Origin: Nevskiaceae bacterium
GTDB lineage: Bacteria; Pseudomonadota; Gammaproteobacteria; Nevskiales; Nevskiaceae
Assembly: GCA_004297005.1 (NCBI GenBank)
Contig: SCVA01000029.1
Span: 1 to 64,000, forward strand
Direction: 5' to 3'
DNA length: 64,000 nt
In this document: positions 20,152-35,355 of the stretch, one piece after another
Layout of the letters: every line of letters starts with the position of its first letter
Numbering within the stretch: position 1 is the stretch's first letter
Notes under the pieces: generated by a model
Told to the model about the DNA's origin: nothing
Seen by the model: only the letters and a program-made list of their open reading frames with translations
Database searches by the model: none
Made by a program: the position numbers and the translations under genes

Positions 20152-20781
20152 TCAGCCACCCAGTGCGGCCAGCCTCTGCTCCAGACTGGCCAGCCGCTGT
20201 TCCAGCTCGCTGACCCGCGCCTCCAGTCCCGGATTCACGACTGGGCGTGGTGCCGGTTCTGCCGCCATGAGAGCGCCAAGATCAGGCTCGCCACACAGCA
20301 GATGTACATGCCGCACGGCCGACTGCCCAGCGAGGCGTGGCAGAGTCCGCACCAGGGGCTGCGCGCGATCGGCGAGATCATCCAGCGCCGCCTGCACACC
20401 ATCGGCCTCGGCCGGCCCGCCCAGGGCCGTGGCATTGGCGCGCAATTCAGCGGTGGTCTGCGCGCCTCGCAACATCAGGGTCGCGAGCACCGCCTGAGTC
20501 CCCACCTTCAGCAGCAATTGGTGCTGGAACTTCTGCCGCCACTTGGTGGCGCGCGGACTCGAGTCGTCGCGCCCCACCAAGTTCTTTTCCTCCAGGCTCA
20601 GCAGGGCATTGCCCACCTCGCCCTCGCCCAGACTCATGACCGGGTCACGGCTGCTCTTCTGGTTGGCCGCCGCCACCAGGGCGTTGACCGTCATCGGGTA
20701 GTAGGCCGGCGTGGTGATGGATTTTTCCACCAGCGAGGCCAGCACCCGAGCCTCGACCGGGCTCAGCAGCAAGAGACTCAT
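20152..20781 (-). CDS. yceH: YceH family protein (UPF0502/DUF480)
   Basis: 209 residues. Two winged-helix-like domains are visible: LSPVEARVLASLVEKSITTPAYYPMTVNAL with NQKSSRDPVM, and LMLRGAQTTAELRAN. These are diagnostic for DUF480. The last ~25 residues (LEARVSELEQRLASLEQRLA) form a short heptad coiled coil, often seen at the YceH C-terminus. The biochemical role is unknown. The ATG overlaps the transaldolase stop by four bases (ATGA, 20778-20781). Confidence 0.9.
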   Translation of the reverse strand: MSLLLLSPVEARVLASLVEKSITTPAYYPMTVNALVAAANQKSSRDPVMSLGEGEVGNALLSLEEKNLVGRDDSSPRATKWRQKFQHQLLLKVGTQAVLATLMLRGAQTTAELRANATALGGPAEADGVQAALDDLADRAQPLVRTLPRLAGQSAVRHVHLLCGEPDLGALMAAEPAPRPVVNPGLEARVSELEQRLASLEQRLAALGG

Positions 20782-21887
20782 GCCTGCCGTTCCATCGCGT
20801 CGCGCTTGCCGGCCACTGCCTTCAGCAACTGCGTCCAGGCGTCGACGAACAACTGCACACCATCGCCGGCCAACTGCTCGGTGATCGCCTCGAACGGAAT
20901 GCCCAGCCGTTCCACCGCCGCCATCACCGTATGCGCGAATCCGACTTCCTGATCCAGACTGCGCGCGGCGACACCGTGATCGCGGAAGGCATCGAGCGTG
21001 GCGGGCGGCACGGTGTTGACCGTCTCCGGCCCGATCAGCGACTCCACGTACAGCGTGTCGCGCCAGGCCGGATTCTTGACGCCGGTGCTCGCCCAGAGCA
21101 GCCGCTGGGGGCGCACGCCGCGTTGCGCCAGGGCCTGCCAGCGCGGGCTGGCGCAGAGCTCCAGATAGTCCTGGTAGGCCAGTTTGGCATTGGCGATCGC
21201 CACCTGGCCGCTGAGCGCCAAGGCCTGCCCGCCCAGCTTGGCGAGAGCGGCATCCATCGCGGTATCAATGCGGCTGACGAAGAAGCTGGCGACGCTGGCC
21301 AGCTTGGCCGGATCGCCGCCACTCTTGAGCCAGTCCTCGGCACCGGCGAGGTAGGCCCCCGCCACCGCCTTGTAGGCCTTGCGCGAGAACAGCAGGGTCA
21401 CGTTGACGTTGATCCCCTCGGAGATCAGTTGCCGTACCACCGGCACCCCGGCAGGCGTGCCTGGCACCTTGATCATCAGATTGGGACGACCGACCGTTCG
21501 CCACAGCCGGCGTGCCTCGCTGAGCGTGCGGCCGCTGTCATTGGCCAGCCGCGGCGAGACCTCGAGGCTGACGTAGCCGTCCTGGCCGCCGCTGCTGCGA
21601 TAGAGCCGGTCGAAAGCGTCGGCGGCGAGGCGGATGTCCTCGACAGCCAGTTGTTCCACCAATTGTTCCGGATCGCGCTGGCCGGCACGGACGTGGCCGG
21701 CCAGCGAAACATCGTACTGGCTGCTGCCGGCGATCGCCTTCTCGAAGATCGCCGGGTTGGAGGTGAGGCCGCGCAGGCCGTCCTCGGCGATCAGGCGCTC
21801 CAGCGCCCCGGTCTCGACCAGATCGCGGCGAATGTAGTCAAGCCAGATGGACTGGCCCAGTTCGGCAACGGCTAACAGGCGGCTCAT
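20778..21887 (-). CDS. tal: Transaldolase (long form)
   Basis: 369 residues from ATG 21887. The frame continues to 21998, but MSRLLAVAELGQSIWLDYIRR is the family start. It transfers a dihydroxyacetone unit between sugar phosphates in the non-oxidative pentose phosphate pathway. The signature LTSNPAIFEKAI is at 41-52, and the Schiff-base Lys is Lys140 in NLMIKVPGTPAG. Length and the SIWLDYIRRDL opening match the ~370-residue class (TIGR00876) rather than the 317-residue TalB class. It is divergent from the TonB receptor and coupled to yceH. Confidence 0.95.
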   Translation of the reverse strand: MSRLLAVAELGQSIWLDYIRRDLVETGALERLIAEDGLRGLTSNPAIFEKAIAGSSQYDVSLAGHVRAGQRDPEQLVEQLAVEDIRLAADAFDRLYRSSGGQDGYVSLEVSPRLANDSGRTLSEARRLWRTVGRPNLMIKVPGTPAGVPVVRQLISEGINVNVTLLFSRKAYKAVAGAYLAGAEDWLKSGGDPAKLASVASFFVSRIDTAMDAALAKLGGQALALSGQVAIANAKLAYQDYLELCASPRWQALAQRGVRPQRLLWASTGVKNPAWRDTLYVESLIGPETVNTVPPATLDAFRDHGVAARSLDQEVGFAHTVMAAVERLGIPFEAITEQLAGDGVQLFVDAWTQLLKAVAGKRDAMERQA

Positions 21888-22030
21888 GAGCAAGAAACCA
21901 CGGTGACTGGAGAAGGACTGCGGGCTGGCGAGCATAGCGCCAGAGACCGGGTGGGAGAACCCGCGGAAGGCACGGATGTTGCGAAGCTCCAACAGCAATC
22001 TCTTACTTCCCTTGCCCGAGTCCCTCCCGC

Positions 22031-24433
22031 ATGGCCCGCCAGAACCCGAATCCCGGCTTCCGCCGGAACCCTCTTGCTCTGGCCATCGCCGCTCTGTTCA
22101 GCAGCGCGCCCATGGGTCTGTCATACGCCCAGGACGCGACCAAACCTGCGGAGGAGGTTGTTCTCGACAACGTCACCGTTACCGCGACGCGAAGAAATTC
22201 AGGCGTTCAGGACACGCCACTCAACATCACCGCGGTGACCGGCGCCGAGATTCAGCGACAGGGCATGACCGACATGTCCGATCTGGTCCAACTGGTCCCC
22301 GGCATCTACTTCGAGGATACCGGTGGACGCGACGGCAATCCGATGATCGCCCGCGGGCTCAATGTCGATTCCCTGGGGCCCAGCGGCAATGACAATGGCG
22401 GATCGGTCTCCACCTACATCGGCGATATCCCCCTCTACCTGGACCTCAAGCTGTTCGACGTGAATCGCGTCGAGGTATTGCTGGGGCCGCAGGGCACGCT
22501 CTACGGCGCGGGCAGCCTCGGCGGCGCGGTCCGTTACATCCCCAACCGTCCCAACACCAGCAAGGCCTCGTTGAGTGTTAGCCAGGACAGCTATGGCATC
22601 AATTACAGCTCGGGCGTTGGCAGCAAGACCGTGGCGGTCGGCAATCTCCCGCTGAGCCCGGATGCAGCGCTACGCGCCTCGCTGGGGTACATCCACACGC
22701 CCGGCTTCATCGATGCCGACTATCTGGTGCGCGAACCCGGCGTTTCCGATCCCGAGCCGGACTTCACCGATCCGGTGGCGATCGCCAGCAATCTCTACAG
22801 CAAGGAGGACTCCGACAGCGAGAACACCCTGGCTGGCAACCTGGCCTTCCTGTACCGCTTCAGCGACCGGCTCGATGCCAACCTGGGCTACTACTACCAG
22901 GACCAGTCGGTCGGCTCCCGCAGCATCAACCAGAGGGAATCTTTCGGCACCGGCAGCTACCAGTCCGCCTTCCGTTATCTGGAACCCAACGAGCGCAAGA
23001 ACCAGCTGCTGAGCCTGGAGGTGAACTGGGATCTGGACTTCGCCAAGCTGACCTCCGCTACCGGCTATTCACGCTACACCGAGCTCGGCCAACGCGACCA
23101 GACCGATCTGCTGCTGAGCTTCGAGTATGGTTACGAGGACTTCCCGGCATTCTCGGCCTACACCCGGGAAACTGGCCGGCAGAAGCGGATCAACCAGGAA
23201 TTGCGCTTGGTCTCCAGCGGCGAAGGCCCCTGGAACTGGATCGTCGGCGGCTTCTTCAATCAGAGCGACAGCACCTTCACCAGCAGCGAGTTCGTGCCCG
23301 GATTTCCAGCGTTCGCTGGCGTGGACCGGCCGGACAATCTCGAATACTTCCAGCTCGACGATCAGACGTTCACCGAAACCGCGATGTTTGGCGAAGTGGG
23401 CTATCGCCTGACGCCAGCCTGGACCGTGACTGTCGGCGCCCGTGCCTTCAAGTTCGAGAACAGTGCGACCAGCGCCTTTGCATTGCCTCTGGTTGACGGC
23501 TCGGCGCCCGACGAGACACTACTGACGCCACAGTTCAACCAGATCAGCGCCGACGATTCCATTTTCAAGCTCAACACCGCCTACCAGTTCAACAAGGACC
23601 TGCTCGGCTACCTGACGGTCAGCCAGGGCTACCGGCCTGGCGGAGTCAACTCCGTACCGCCCTGCTTGGATCCGCTGCCAGAAGAACAGAACGTCTGCGC
23701 GATGCCGGACGAAGTCCTGATCAAACCCGACAAGACACTCAACCACGAAGTCGGCTTCCACAGCAGTTGGCTCAAGAATCGTCTGTTTATCAACGGCTCG
23801 GTCTACTACATCCGCTGGGAGGATGTGCAGGTGGCGGGCACCACGGTCAATGGCGCGATCCCGATCACTGTCAATGGCGCACTCGCCAAGAGCCAGGGTC
23901 TGGACCTGCAGGTACAGGGCCTGCTCAGCCGTCACTGGCGCGTCAACGCCAACTACAGCTACACCGACGCGCAGCTAACCCGCGACGCACCCGGCATCGT
24001 CCGTGGCGAAGATGCCTACGCTGGCGACCGCCTGCCGGGCACGCCCCAGCATCAGGCCAGCCTGCTGATCGGCTACACGCAGCCGCTGCCCAATGGCTGG
24101 ATCGGCAGCGCCAACTACGGCGTTCGCGCGGTCAGCGACCGCCTTACCAAGGTGGGCGAGCGCAACAATGGCGAATCGCTTTCCGGCTACGTAGTACACC
24201 GGGCTGCGCTGTCGGTCTCGGATCGGCAGTGGACTGCGCGCCTTTATGCCGAAAACCTGTTCAACCGTTACGTCGAAACCAGTGTGCGCAATGACCGTAG
24301 CTACATCACTGCCATCGCCGGCGACGGGGACTCCGACAATGGCGACGGCTTCAAGCTGCGCAGCTATTACAAGACCGTGCTGGAACCGCTGCGTGTCGGC
24401 CTGAGCTTCCGCTACGATTTCGACATTCAGTAA
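22031..24433 (+). CDS. TonB-dependent outer-membrane receptor
   Basis: 800 residues. The signal peptide ends near SYA-QD (33/34). A TonB-box-like DNVTVTATRR is at 46-55. The plug domain follows (VQDTPLNITAVTGAEI, VEVLLGPQGTLYGAGSLGGAVRYI). The rest is a 22-strand barrel pattern ending in an aromatic-flanked FRYDFDIQ strand. The plug style (TLYGAGSLGGA) is that of the broad receptor group expanded in Xanthomonadales and sphingomonads. There is no STN signalling domain. No clear ribosome binding site precedes ATG 22031. The next gene, a TPR-sulfotransferase, starts 18 bases after the stop, so the two form an operon. The substrate is unknown. Confidence 0.93.
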   Translation: MARQNPNPGFRRNPLALAIAALFSSAPMGLSYAQDATKPAEEVVLDNVTVTATRRNSGVQDTPLNITAVTGAEIQRQGMTDMSDLVQLVPGIYFEDTGGRDGNPMIARGLNVDSLGPSGNDNGGSVSTYIGDIPLYLDLKLFDVNRVEVLLGPQGTLYGAGSLGGAVRYIPNRPNTSKASLSVSQDSYGINYSSGVGSKTVAVGNLPLSPDAALRASLGYIHTPGFIDADYLVREPGVSDPEPDFTDPVAIASNLYSKEDSDSENTLAGNLAFLYRFSDRLDANLGYYYQDQSVGSRSINQRESFGTGSYQSAFRYLEPNERKNQLLSLEVNWDLDFAKLTSATGYSRYTELGQRDQTDLLLSFEYGYEDFPAFSAYTRETGRQKRINQELRLVSSGEGPWNWIVGGFFNQSDSTFTSSEFVPGFPAFAGVDRPDNLEYFQLDDQTFTETAMFGEVGYRLTPAWTVTVGARAFKFENSATSAFALPLVDGSAPDETLLTPQFNQISADDSIFKLNTAYQFNKDLLGYLTVSQGYRPGGVNSVPPCLDPLPEEQNVCAMPDEVLIKPDKTLNHEVGFHSSWLKNRLFINGSVYYIRWEDVQVAGTTVNGAIPITVNGALAKSQGLDLQVQGLLSRHWRVNANYSYTDAQLTRDAPGIVRGEDAYAGDRLPGTPQHQASLLIGYTQPLPNGWIGSANYGVRAVSDRLTKVGERNNGESLSGYVVHRAALSVSDRQWTARLYAENLFNRYVETSVRNDRSYITAIAGDGDSDNGDGFKLRSYYKTVLEPLRVGLSFRYDFDIQ

Positions 24434-24451
24434 GTCCTCCCGGGAGGTGGC

Positions 24452-26032
24452 ATGAAAGCCACCGCCGCGACTGCGCTACGCGAACAGGTCGAAAAGCTGC
24501 TGGAAGCACACCGGCACTCCGAAGCCGAGCAGGCCTGCCAGCGGCTGCTGCAACTGGCTCCGGACTGGGCCGAGACGCATTTCCTGCGCGCGATGCTGGC
24601 GACCGAGCAGCGGCGGTGGTCCGCGGCCATCACCGATCTTCGCCAGGCCCTGGCCATAGACCCAGAGCCGGAGCGGTACTGGACACAACTGGCGCGTTTG
24701 CTGGCGCTGACCCAGCGGATTCCAGAGGCCCTAGAAGCAGCCGATCAGGCACTGCAAAGGCGACCTCGGCAGGCCTGGAGCCTGGACACCCTCGGCGTTG
24801 TCTACAGCCGGGCCAACCAGCACCAGCGGGCTGCGGCGCTGTTTCGTCAGGCCTGCGGCCTGGAACCCGGGAATCCCAGCTACCAGTTCAACCTGGCCAG
24901 CGCCCTGAAGTTTCTCGGCGACTTCGAGTCGGCCGAAGCCGCTTACGAGGCCTGCCTATCTGCCGATCCGGACTACTGGAAGGCGTATCCCCCGCTCTCG
25001 CAACTGCGCCAGCAAACGCCCGAGCGCAATCACCGTGCACGCTACGAAGCTTTGTTGCCGAGGGCACGGTCCGTCGACGCCCAACTGCAATTGCACATGG
25101 CCCTGGCCAAGGAGTGCGAGGATCTCGGCGAGCCCAAACAGGCTTTTCAACACCTGCTCCGCGGCAAATCCGCCAAACGCGCCAGCCTGGCTTACGACAG
25201 CGCCGAGGACGCCAGACTGTTCTCCGCGCTGCAACAGTATTTCGAAGGCGCCGGGCTGTCAGGCCCGGGCACGGAGAACTCCGAACCCATCTTCGTCGTC
25301 GGCATGCCTCGTACCGGGACCACGCTGGTGGAGCGGATCCTGTCCAGCCACTCGCAGGTCCATTCCGCTGGCGAGTTGCAGAACCTCGGGTTAGCGGTCA
25401 AGCGCCTCAGCGGCAGCACCACGCCGCGCCTGCTCGACGCCGAAACGCTCGCCGGCCTGCACGGCAAGTCCGCGTCCCAGATCGGCAAGGCCTACGTCAG
25501 CAGCACCCGTCCTGGCACCGGCCATACGCCGCGCTTTGTCGACAAGATGCCACTCAACTTTCTGTACGTCGGGTTTATCGCGCAGGCGCTGCCCAAGGCC
25601 AAGATCATCTGCTTGCGCCGGCATCCGCTCGACACCTGCCTGTCCAATTTTCGGCAGTTGTTCGCGCTGCAATTCTCCTACTACAACTACTCCTACGACC
25701 TGCTCGACACCGGCCGCTACTACCTGCTGTTTCACCGGCTGATGCAGTTTTGGCGCCAGCGCTTTTCAGGCGCGGTTCTGGAAGTTCAATACGAAGCCTT
25801 GGTCGCCTCCGCAGAGACCGAAACGCGCCGAATCCTTGACTGGTGCGAGCTGCCCTGGGAGGAGGCTTGCCTGCATTTCGAACACAATCAGGCGCCGGTA
25901 TCCACCGCCAGCGCGGTACAGGTGCGCCGGCCGATCTATCGCTCGTCGGTGGCCCGTTGGAAACATCTGCAAACGGAATTGCAGCCACTACAGCAATTGT
26001 TGCTGGCCGGCGGGGTCACCCTCCCCGACTGA
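24452..26032 (+). CDS. TPR-repeat sulfotransferase family protein
   Basis: 526 residues. GGGAGG precedes ATG 24452. Residues ~1-260 are tetratricopeptide repeats (for example AAALFRQACGLEPGNPSYQF and SAEAAYEACLSADPDY). Residues ~275-520 are a PAPS-type sulfotransferase: 5'-phosphosulfate loop PRTGTT at 286-291, and the 3'-phosphate-binding segment RHPLD 390-394 with Ser398. The KMPLNF segment at 365-370 is also typical. There is no signal peptide, so it should be cytosolic. Such TPR-sulfotransferases recur next to TonB receptors in Xanthomonadales, Alteromonadales and sphingomonads. The acceptor is unknown; a peptide, lipid or glycan are all possible. Confidence 0.92.
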   Translation: MKATAATALREQVEKLLEAHRHSEAEQACQRLLQLAPDWAETHFLRAMLATEQRRWSAAITDLRQALAIDPEPERYWTQLARLLALTQRIPEALEAADQALQRRPRQAWSLDTLGVVYSRANQHQRAAALFRQACGLEPGNPSYQFNLASALKFLGDFESAEAAYEACLSADPDYWKAYPPLSQLRQQTPERNHRARYEALLPRARSVDAQLQLHMALAKECEDLGEPKQAFQHLLRGKSAKRASLAYDSAEDARLFSALQQYFEGAGLSGPGTENSEPIFVVGMPRTGTTLVERILSSHSQVHSAGELQNLGLAVKRLSGSTTPRLLDAETLAGLHGKSASQIGKAYVSSTRPGTGHTPRFVDKMPLNFLYVGFIAQALPKAKIICLRRHPLDTCLSNFRQLFALQFSYYNYSYDLLDTGRYYLLFHRLMQFWRQRFSGAVLEVQYEALVASAETETRRILDWCELPWEEACLHFEHNQAPVSTASAVQVRRPIYRSSVARWKHLQTELQPLQQLLLAGGVTLPD

Positions 26033-26039
26033 AGTCGGG
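26024..26039. terminator. Small hairpin between convergent genes
   Basis: CCCGACT (26024-26030) and AGTCGGG (26033-26039) form a perfect 7-bp stem spanning the sulfotransferase stop codon. There is no T tract and the loop is only two bases, so terminator function is doubtful. Confidence 0.25.
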
Positions 26040-26042
26040 CGC

Positions 26043-26393
26043 TCAGTCTCGCTCGCGCAACAGGATGGAGTTGGCGATCCAGCTCAAAACACCGAAGGCC
26101 AGCGCCCCCCACAGCGCCGGCCAGAAACCGTCAACCCCGAAGCCGCGGATCAGGAAGGCGGCCAAGCCGAACATGGCGGCGTTGAGCACGAAGCTGAACA
26201 GCCCCAGGGTGAGAATGGTGATCGGCAACGCCAGCAGGCCAAGCACCGGACGGATCAGGGTGTTGACCACGCCCAATACCAGCGCCCCGACCAGCGCCGA
26301 ACCGAAGCCGGTGATGTGCACGCCCGGAACCAGCATCGCCACCCCCAAGAGGCAGAGCGCATTGACCAGCCAGACCAGCAGGAGATTGAGCAT
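26043..26393 (-). CDS. Phage_holin_4_2 family (YvlD-like) membrane protein
   Basis: 116 residues from ATG 26393, supported by GGAG about seven bases upstream; the frame extends to 26432. Four hydrophobic spans are visible. The family signature GALVLGVVNTLIRPVLGLLA and LPITILTLGLFSFVLNA match PF04020, a common small inner-membrane protein of unknown role. The family name is historical: nothing nearby suggests a phage. It lies downstream of another small membrane gene and gltD. Confidence 0.88.
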   Translation of the reverse strand: MLNLLLVWLVNALCLLGVAMLVPGVHITGFGSALVGALVLGVVNTLIRPVLGLLALPITILTLGLFSFVLNAAMFGLAAFLIRGFGVDGFWPALWGALAFGVLSWIANSILLRERD

Positions 26394-26435
26394 CACCAGG
26401 CTCCACGAGGGCCGGGATCGGCCGAAGCCCACACC

Positions 26436-26978
26436 TTACGAGGCGGAGCGTTCGACGGGAAGGGTGGCGGCCAGCCTTGCCCTGCGCAGGATGCCCAGGC
26501 AGTACGCGAAGAAGTAACCCAGCACCAGCCCGAGCAAGGCCATGGTCAGCGCGCTGCGAGACCCGGACATCGCGCCTCGGAGCGCGGCGCCGCCACCGGT
26601 CTCGCTGGCGGCCTGCAGGGCCGGCAGCACCACGACCACGCGATAGCCGATACGGGCCATAAACAGCAAGGAAAGGCCGACGCCCAGGGCGGTGTTGGGC
26701 GTGTAGTAGCGACCTTCGGGCAGAGTCTCGAAACGGGTCAGACGCACCCCGAGCCGCGCCAGCAGAGCTCCGGCGCAAGCACCCGCCACCATCGCCAGCG
26801 CCAGTTGTGGATCAAATGCCGGCCAGAACAGCAGGACGAGAAAGATCAGTGCGATTACGCCACTGCGGATTGCCAGGCGCAGCGGCCGGTAGGCTTGGCG
26901 GCCGATGTTGCGACGCAGGCGGCGGTAGGCGCTGAAGGCCAGCAAGGGCCCCGCATACGCCAGCACCGGCAGGTGCAT
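26436..26978 (-). CDS. Hypothetical inner-membrane protein, CcdC/DUF1453-like
   Basis: 180 residues from ATG 26978, seven bases after the gltD stop codon; an upstream extension would overlap gltD. There are four to five hydrophobic spans. The central GVRLTRFETLPEGRYYTPN resembles the RFE...YYTPN signature of CcdC/DUF1453-type membrane proteins. It is probably cotranscribed with gltBD, but no functional link to glutamate synthesis is evident. Assignment to the family is tentative. Confidence 0.7.
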   Translation of the reverse strand: MHLPVLAYAGPLLAFSAYRRLRRNIGRQAYRPLRLAIRSGVIALIFLVLLFWPAFDPQLALAMVAGACAGALLARLGVRLTRFETLPEGRYYTPNTALGVGLSLLFMARIGYRVVVVLPALQAASETGGGAALRGAMSGSRSALTMALLGLVLGYFFAYCLGILRRARLAATLPVERSAS

Positions 26979-26985
26979 CACCGGC

Positions 26986-28413
<1,428 letters not shown>

Positions 28414-28416
28414 CTA

Positions 28417-32889
<4,473 letters not shown>

Positions 32890-33050
32890 TGCGAATCCCA
32901 CTAAGAAAAACTTGGGGCGGCGAGACCCTCGCCGCAGGGGCGCGGCAGCTAGAAAGTCTGGAAGTTTCGAGGGAGCCCGTCCCGATTCAGTAGCGAATGG
33001 GCGGCGGGGTCTACAGGAAAGACGACGGATTCGCTGCGGTGCAACATTCG

Positions 33051-33078
33051 ATTATAGGAACGTGGACACCGGCGTCAA
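33051..33078 (-). promoter_or_regulatory. Sigma-70 promoter of gltBD
   Basis: Minus strand: TTGACG (33078-33073) and a perfect TATAAT (33056-33051) with a 16-base spacer. The start would fall near 33044, leaving a leader of about 155 bases before gltB. That long leader could hold regulation, but I see no known riboswitch. Confidence 0.7.
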
Positions 33079-33103
33079 TCTGAACCGTAAATTTTCTTTG
33101 CAA

Positions 33104-34258
33104 TCAACGCAATCGACGCGGATCGAACAATCGCTCCCATTCATCGAGTGCATAACGATCAGTCATACCAGCGATGTAGTCGGCGACGATCCGGGCGCGT
33201 CCCTGTTCGCCATCCACCGCCTCGGCACGTTGGGCCTGACGGTACTCCTGCGGCGGCAGCAAGCGCACATCGGCCATGAAGCCCTCGAACAATTCGCGCA
33301 GCAAGCGCTTGGCTTTCTGCATCACCCGATAGACCTGCTGGTGCTGGTAGAGCTGCTCGCGCAGAAAGCGCTTCAGCAGGCGGTTTTCCTCCGCCAATTC
33401 ATCGCTGTAGCCGATCAAGGGCTGCCGCGCCGCGCGCACCGCATGGGGGCTGTCCAGGCTGGCCAGCTCCAGACGATCACGCGAGGCGCGTACCAGATCG
33501 TCAACCAGGGTGCCGATGATGCGGCGCACGGTCTCGTGGCGCATCTGTTTTGGCGTGGCCTGTGGGTAGCGGCTCAGAACCTCGTCGTGATGTCGGGCGA
33601 ACAGGGGCACCTCGCGCAACTGCTCCAGATCCAGCAGCCGGGCGCGGATGCCGTCGTCGATATCGTGATTGTTGTAGGCGATCTCGTCGGCAAGATTGGC
33701 GACCTGCGCTTCCAGGCTGGGCTGACCGCCATCGAGAAAGCGCCGCGCCACCTCGCCCAGCCGCTCGGCGCGGGGCCGCGAGCAATGCTTGAGGATGCCC
33801 TCGCGGGTCTCGAAGGTGAGGTTGAGGCCCAGGAACTCAGCGTACTTGTCTTCCAGCTCATCGACCACGCGCAGCGACTGGGCGTTGTGCTCGAAGCCTC
33901 CATAGGGCTTCATGCAGGCGTTCAGTGCATCCTGTCCGGCATGGCCGAAAGGGGTGTGTCCGAGGTCATGTGCAAGGCAGATCGCCTCCGCCAGATCCTC
34001 GTTGAGCCGCAGGGTGCGGGCGATCGTGCGGGCGATCTGCCCCACTTCCAGCGTGTGCGTGAGCCGGGTGCGGAACAGATCGCCCTCGTGGTTCACGAAA
34101 ACCTGGGTCTTGTACTCCAGGCGCCGGAACGCGGCGCTGTGAATGATGCGGTCGCGGTCGCGCTGGTACTCGCTGCGACTAGTCGGCGGTGGCTCCGGAT
34201 GCCGTCGGCCGCGCGAGTTCTGCGGGGTCGAGGCGTAGGGCGCGAGGCCGTGGCTCAT
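33104..34258 (-). CDS. dgt: Deoxyguanosinetriphosphate triphosphohydrolase-like protein (dNTPase, HD domain)
   Basis: 384 residues. It belongs to the HD superfamily that hydrolyses dNTPs to nucleoside and triphosphate. Metal ligands are visible: His68 in RLTHTLEV and the His97-Asp98 pair in [27 protein letters not shown] near the N-terminus is the family signature. The length fits the type 2 group, shorter than E. coli Dgt (505 residues). The start overlaps the aroB stop by four bases. aroK-aroB-dgt with translational coupling is a recognised order in xanthomonads and pseudomonad relatives. Confidence 0.93.
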   Translation of the reverse strand: MSHGLAPYASTPQNSRGRRHPEPPPTSRSEYQRDRDRIIHSAAFRRLEYKTQVFVNHEGDLFRTRLTHTLEVGQIARTIARTLRLNEDLAEAICLAHDLGHTPFGHAGQDALNACMKPYGGFEHNAQSLRVVDELEDKYAEFLGLNLTFETREGILKHCSRPRAERLGEVARRFLDGGQPSLEAQVANLADEIAYNNHDIDDGIRARLLDLEQLREVPLFARHHDEVLSRYPQATPKQMRHETVRRIIGTLVDDLVRASRDRLELASLDSPHAVRAARQPLIGYSDELAEENRLLKRFLREQLYQHQQVYRVMQKAKRLLRELFEGFMADVRLLPPQEYRQAQRAEAVDGEQGRARIVADYIAGMTDRYALDEWERLFDPRRLR

Positions 34259-35355
34259 GCCGGGCGACAGAAATGCTGCAGACAGGATTCCAGCGCCGCG
34301 TCGTCGAAGTCGGCGGTTAATACCGCCTCGCCAAGGGCGCGCAGCAGCACCAGCCGCAACTGACCACCCGCCACCTTCTTGTCGCCAGCCATCAGCCGCC
34401 GGAAGTCGACCGGAGTCATGCCGGCGGGCGGGCGCAGCGGCAGGCCAGCGGCGGCAACCAGCGCGGAGCAGCGCTCGGCATCCGCCACGTCGAGCCAGCC
34501 GAGGCGGACGGAGAGATCGGCGGCCATCAGCAGCCCAAGACCCACGGCTTCGCCGTGCAGCCAGGTACCGTAACCAGCGTAGGTCTCCACCGCGTGTCCG
34601 AAGGTGTGGCCAAGATTGAGCAGGGCACGCGGCCCACCGGCCACCGCCTCGCGTTCGTCCAGACCGACGATGCCTGCCTTGAGCGCGCAGCAGCGCTCTA
34701 CCACCGCCGCTGGCGTCTCGCCCTCCAGCGCCATCAGGGCCGCCAGCGCACCTTGCTCCAGCTCGGCGAAGAACGCGGCGTCGCCGAGCATGCCGTACTT
34801 GATGACCTCGGCGGCGCCGGCCGACAGCTCACGGCGTGGCAGGGTCTTGAGGCTGTCGAGATCGGCAATCACCGCGCGCGGCTGGTGAAAGGCGCCAATC
34901 AGATTCTTGCCCCGCGCATGGTTGACGCCGGTCTTGCCACCGACACTGGAATCGACCATCGCCAACAGCGTGGTCGGCACCTGCACGAAATCGATGCCGC
35001 GCTGGTAGACCGCGGCGCAGAAGCCGGCGAGATCGCCGATCACACCGCCGCCAAGCGCGATCAGCACCGCGTCGCGCGCCAGACGCTTGGACAGCATCCA
35101 GTCGAGCACCCGCTCGGCGGTGTCCCAAGTCTTCACCGGCTCGCCAGCCTCGACGATCAGGCGATCCTCCTCGCCCAGGCCCAGCGCGGCCATCACCGCC
35201 GGCAGGTGCAGGGCAGCGACATGGGCGTCAGTCACCAGCACCCGCCTGCGACCGGCGATGGCAGCCCAGCTCTCCGGATCGGCCAGCAAGCCGCGGCCGA
35301 TGTGGATGTCATACGCCCGCTCGCCAAGCGCGACCGGCAGGCGGCGCAGACTCAC
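34255..35355 (-). CDS. aroB: 3-dehydroquinate synthase
   Basis: 366 residues. It converts DAHP to 3-dehydroquinate, step two of the shikimate pathway, using NAD and Zn. The NAD loop [19 protein letters not shown], the [12 protein letters not shown] segment, and zinc ligands in [12 protein letters not shown] and HGEAVGLG are all present. Both ends overlap neighbours by four bases (aroK upstream, dgt downstream). Confidence 0.97.
   Translation of the reverse strand: MSLRRLPVALGERAYDIHIGRGLLADPESWAAIAGRRRVLVTDAHVAALHLPAVMAALGLGEEDRLIVEAGEPVKTWDTAERVLDWMLSKRLARDAVLIALGGGVIGDLAGFCAAVYQRGIDFVQVPTTLLAMVDSSVGGKTGVNHARGKNLIGAFHQPRAVIADLDSLKTLPRRELSAGAAEVIKYGMLGDAAFFAELEQGALAALMALEGETPAAVVERCCALKAGIVGLDEREAVAGGPRALLNLGHTFGHAVETYAGYGTWLHGEAVGLGLLMAADLSVRLGWLDVADAERCSALVAAAGLPLRPPAGMTPVDFRRLMAGDKKVAGGQLRLVLLRALGEAVLTADFDDAALESCLQHFCRPA

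Noticed and set aside
17020-20952. 1310-residue plus-strand open frame
   Set aside because: It is antisense to the beta-helix/cytochrome gene, yceH and part of tal, and has no recognisable domain. Its composition is that of a GC-rich shadow frame.
22031-24433. Assigning the TonB receptor to iron-siderophore uptake
   Set aside because: No Fur box, siderophore genes or diagnostic plug motif are visible, and its neighbour is a sulfotransferase.
26043-26393. Holin gene as a sign of a prophage
   Set aside because: PF04020 proteins are common chromosomal membrane proteins; no other phage gene is present.
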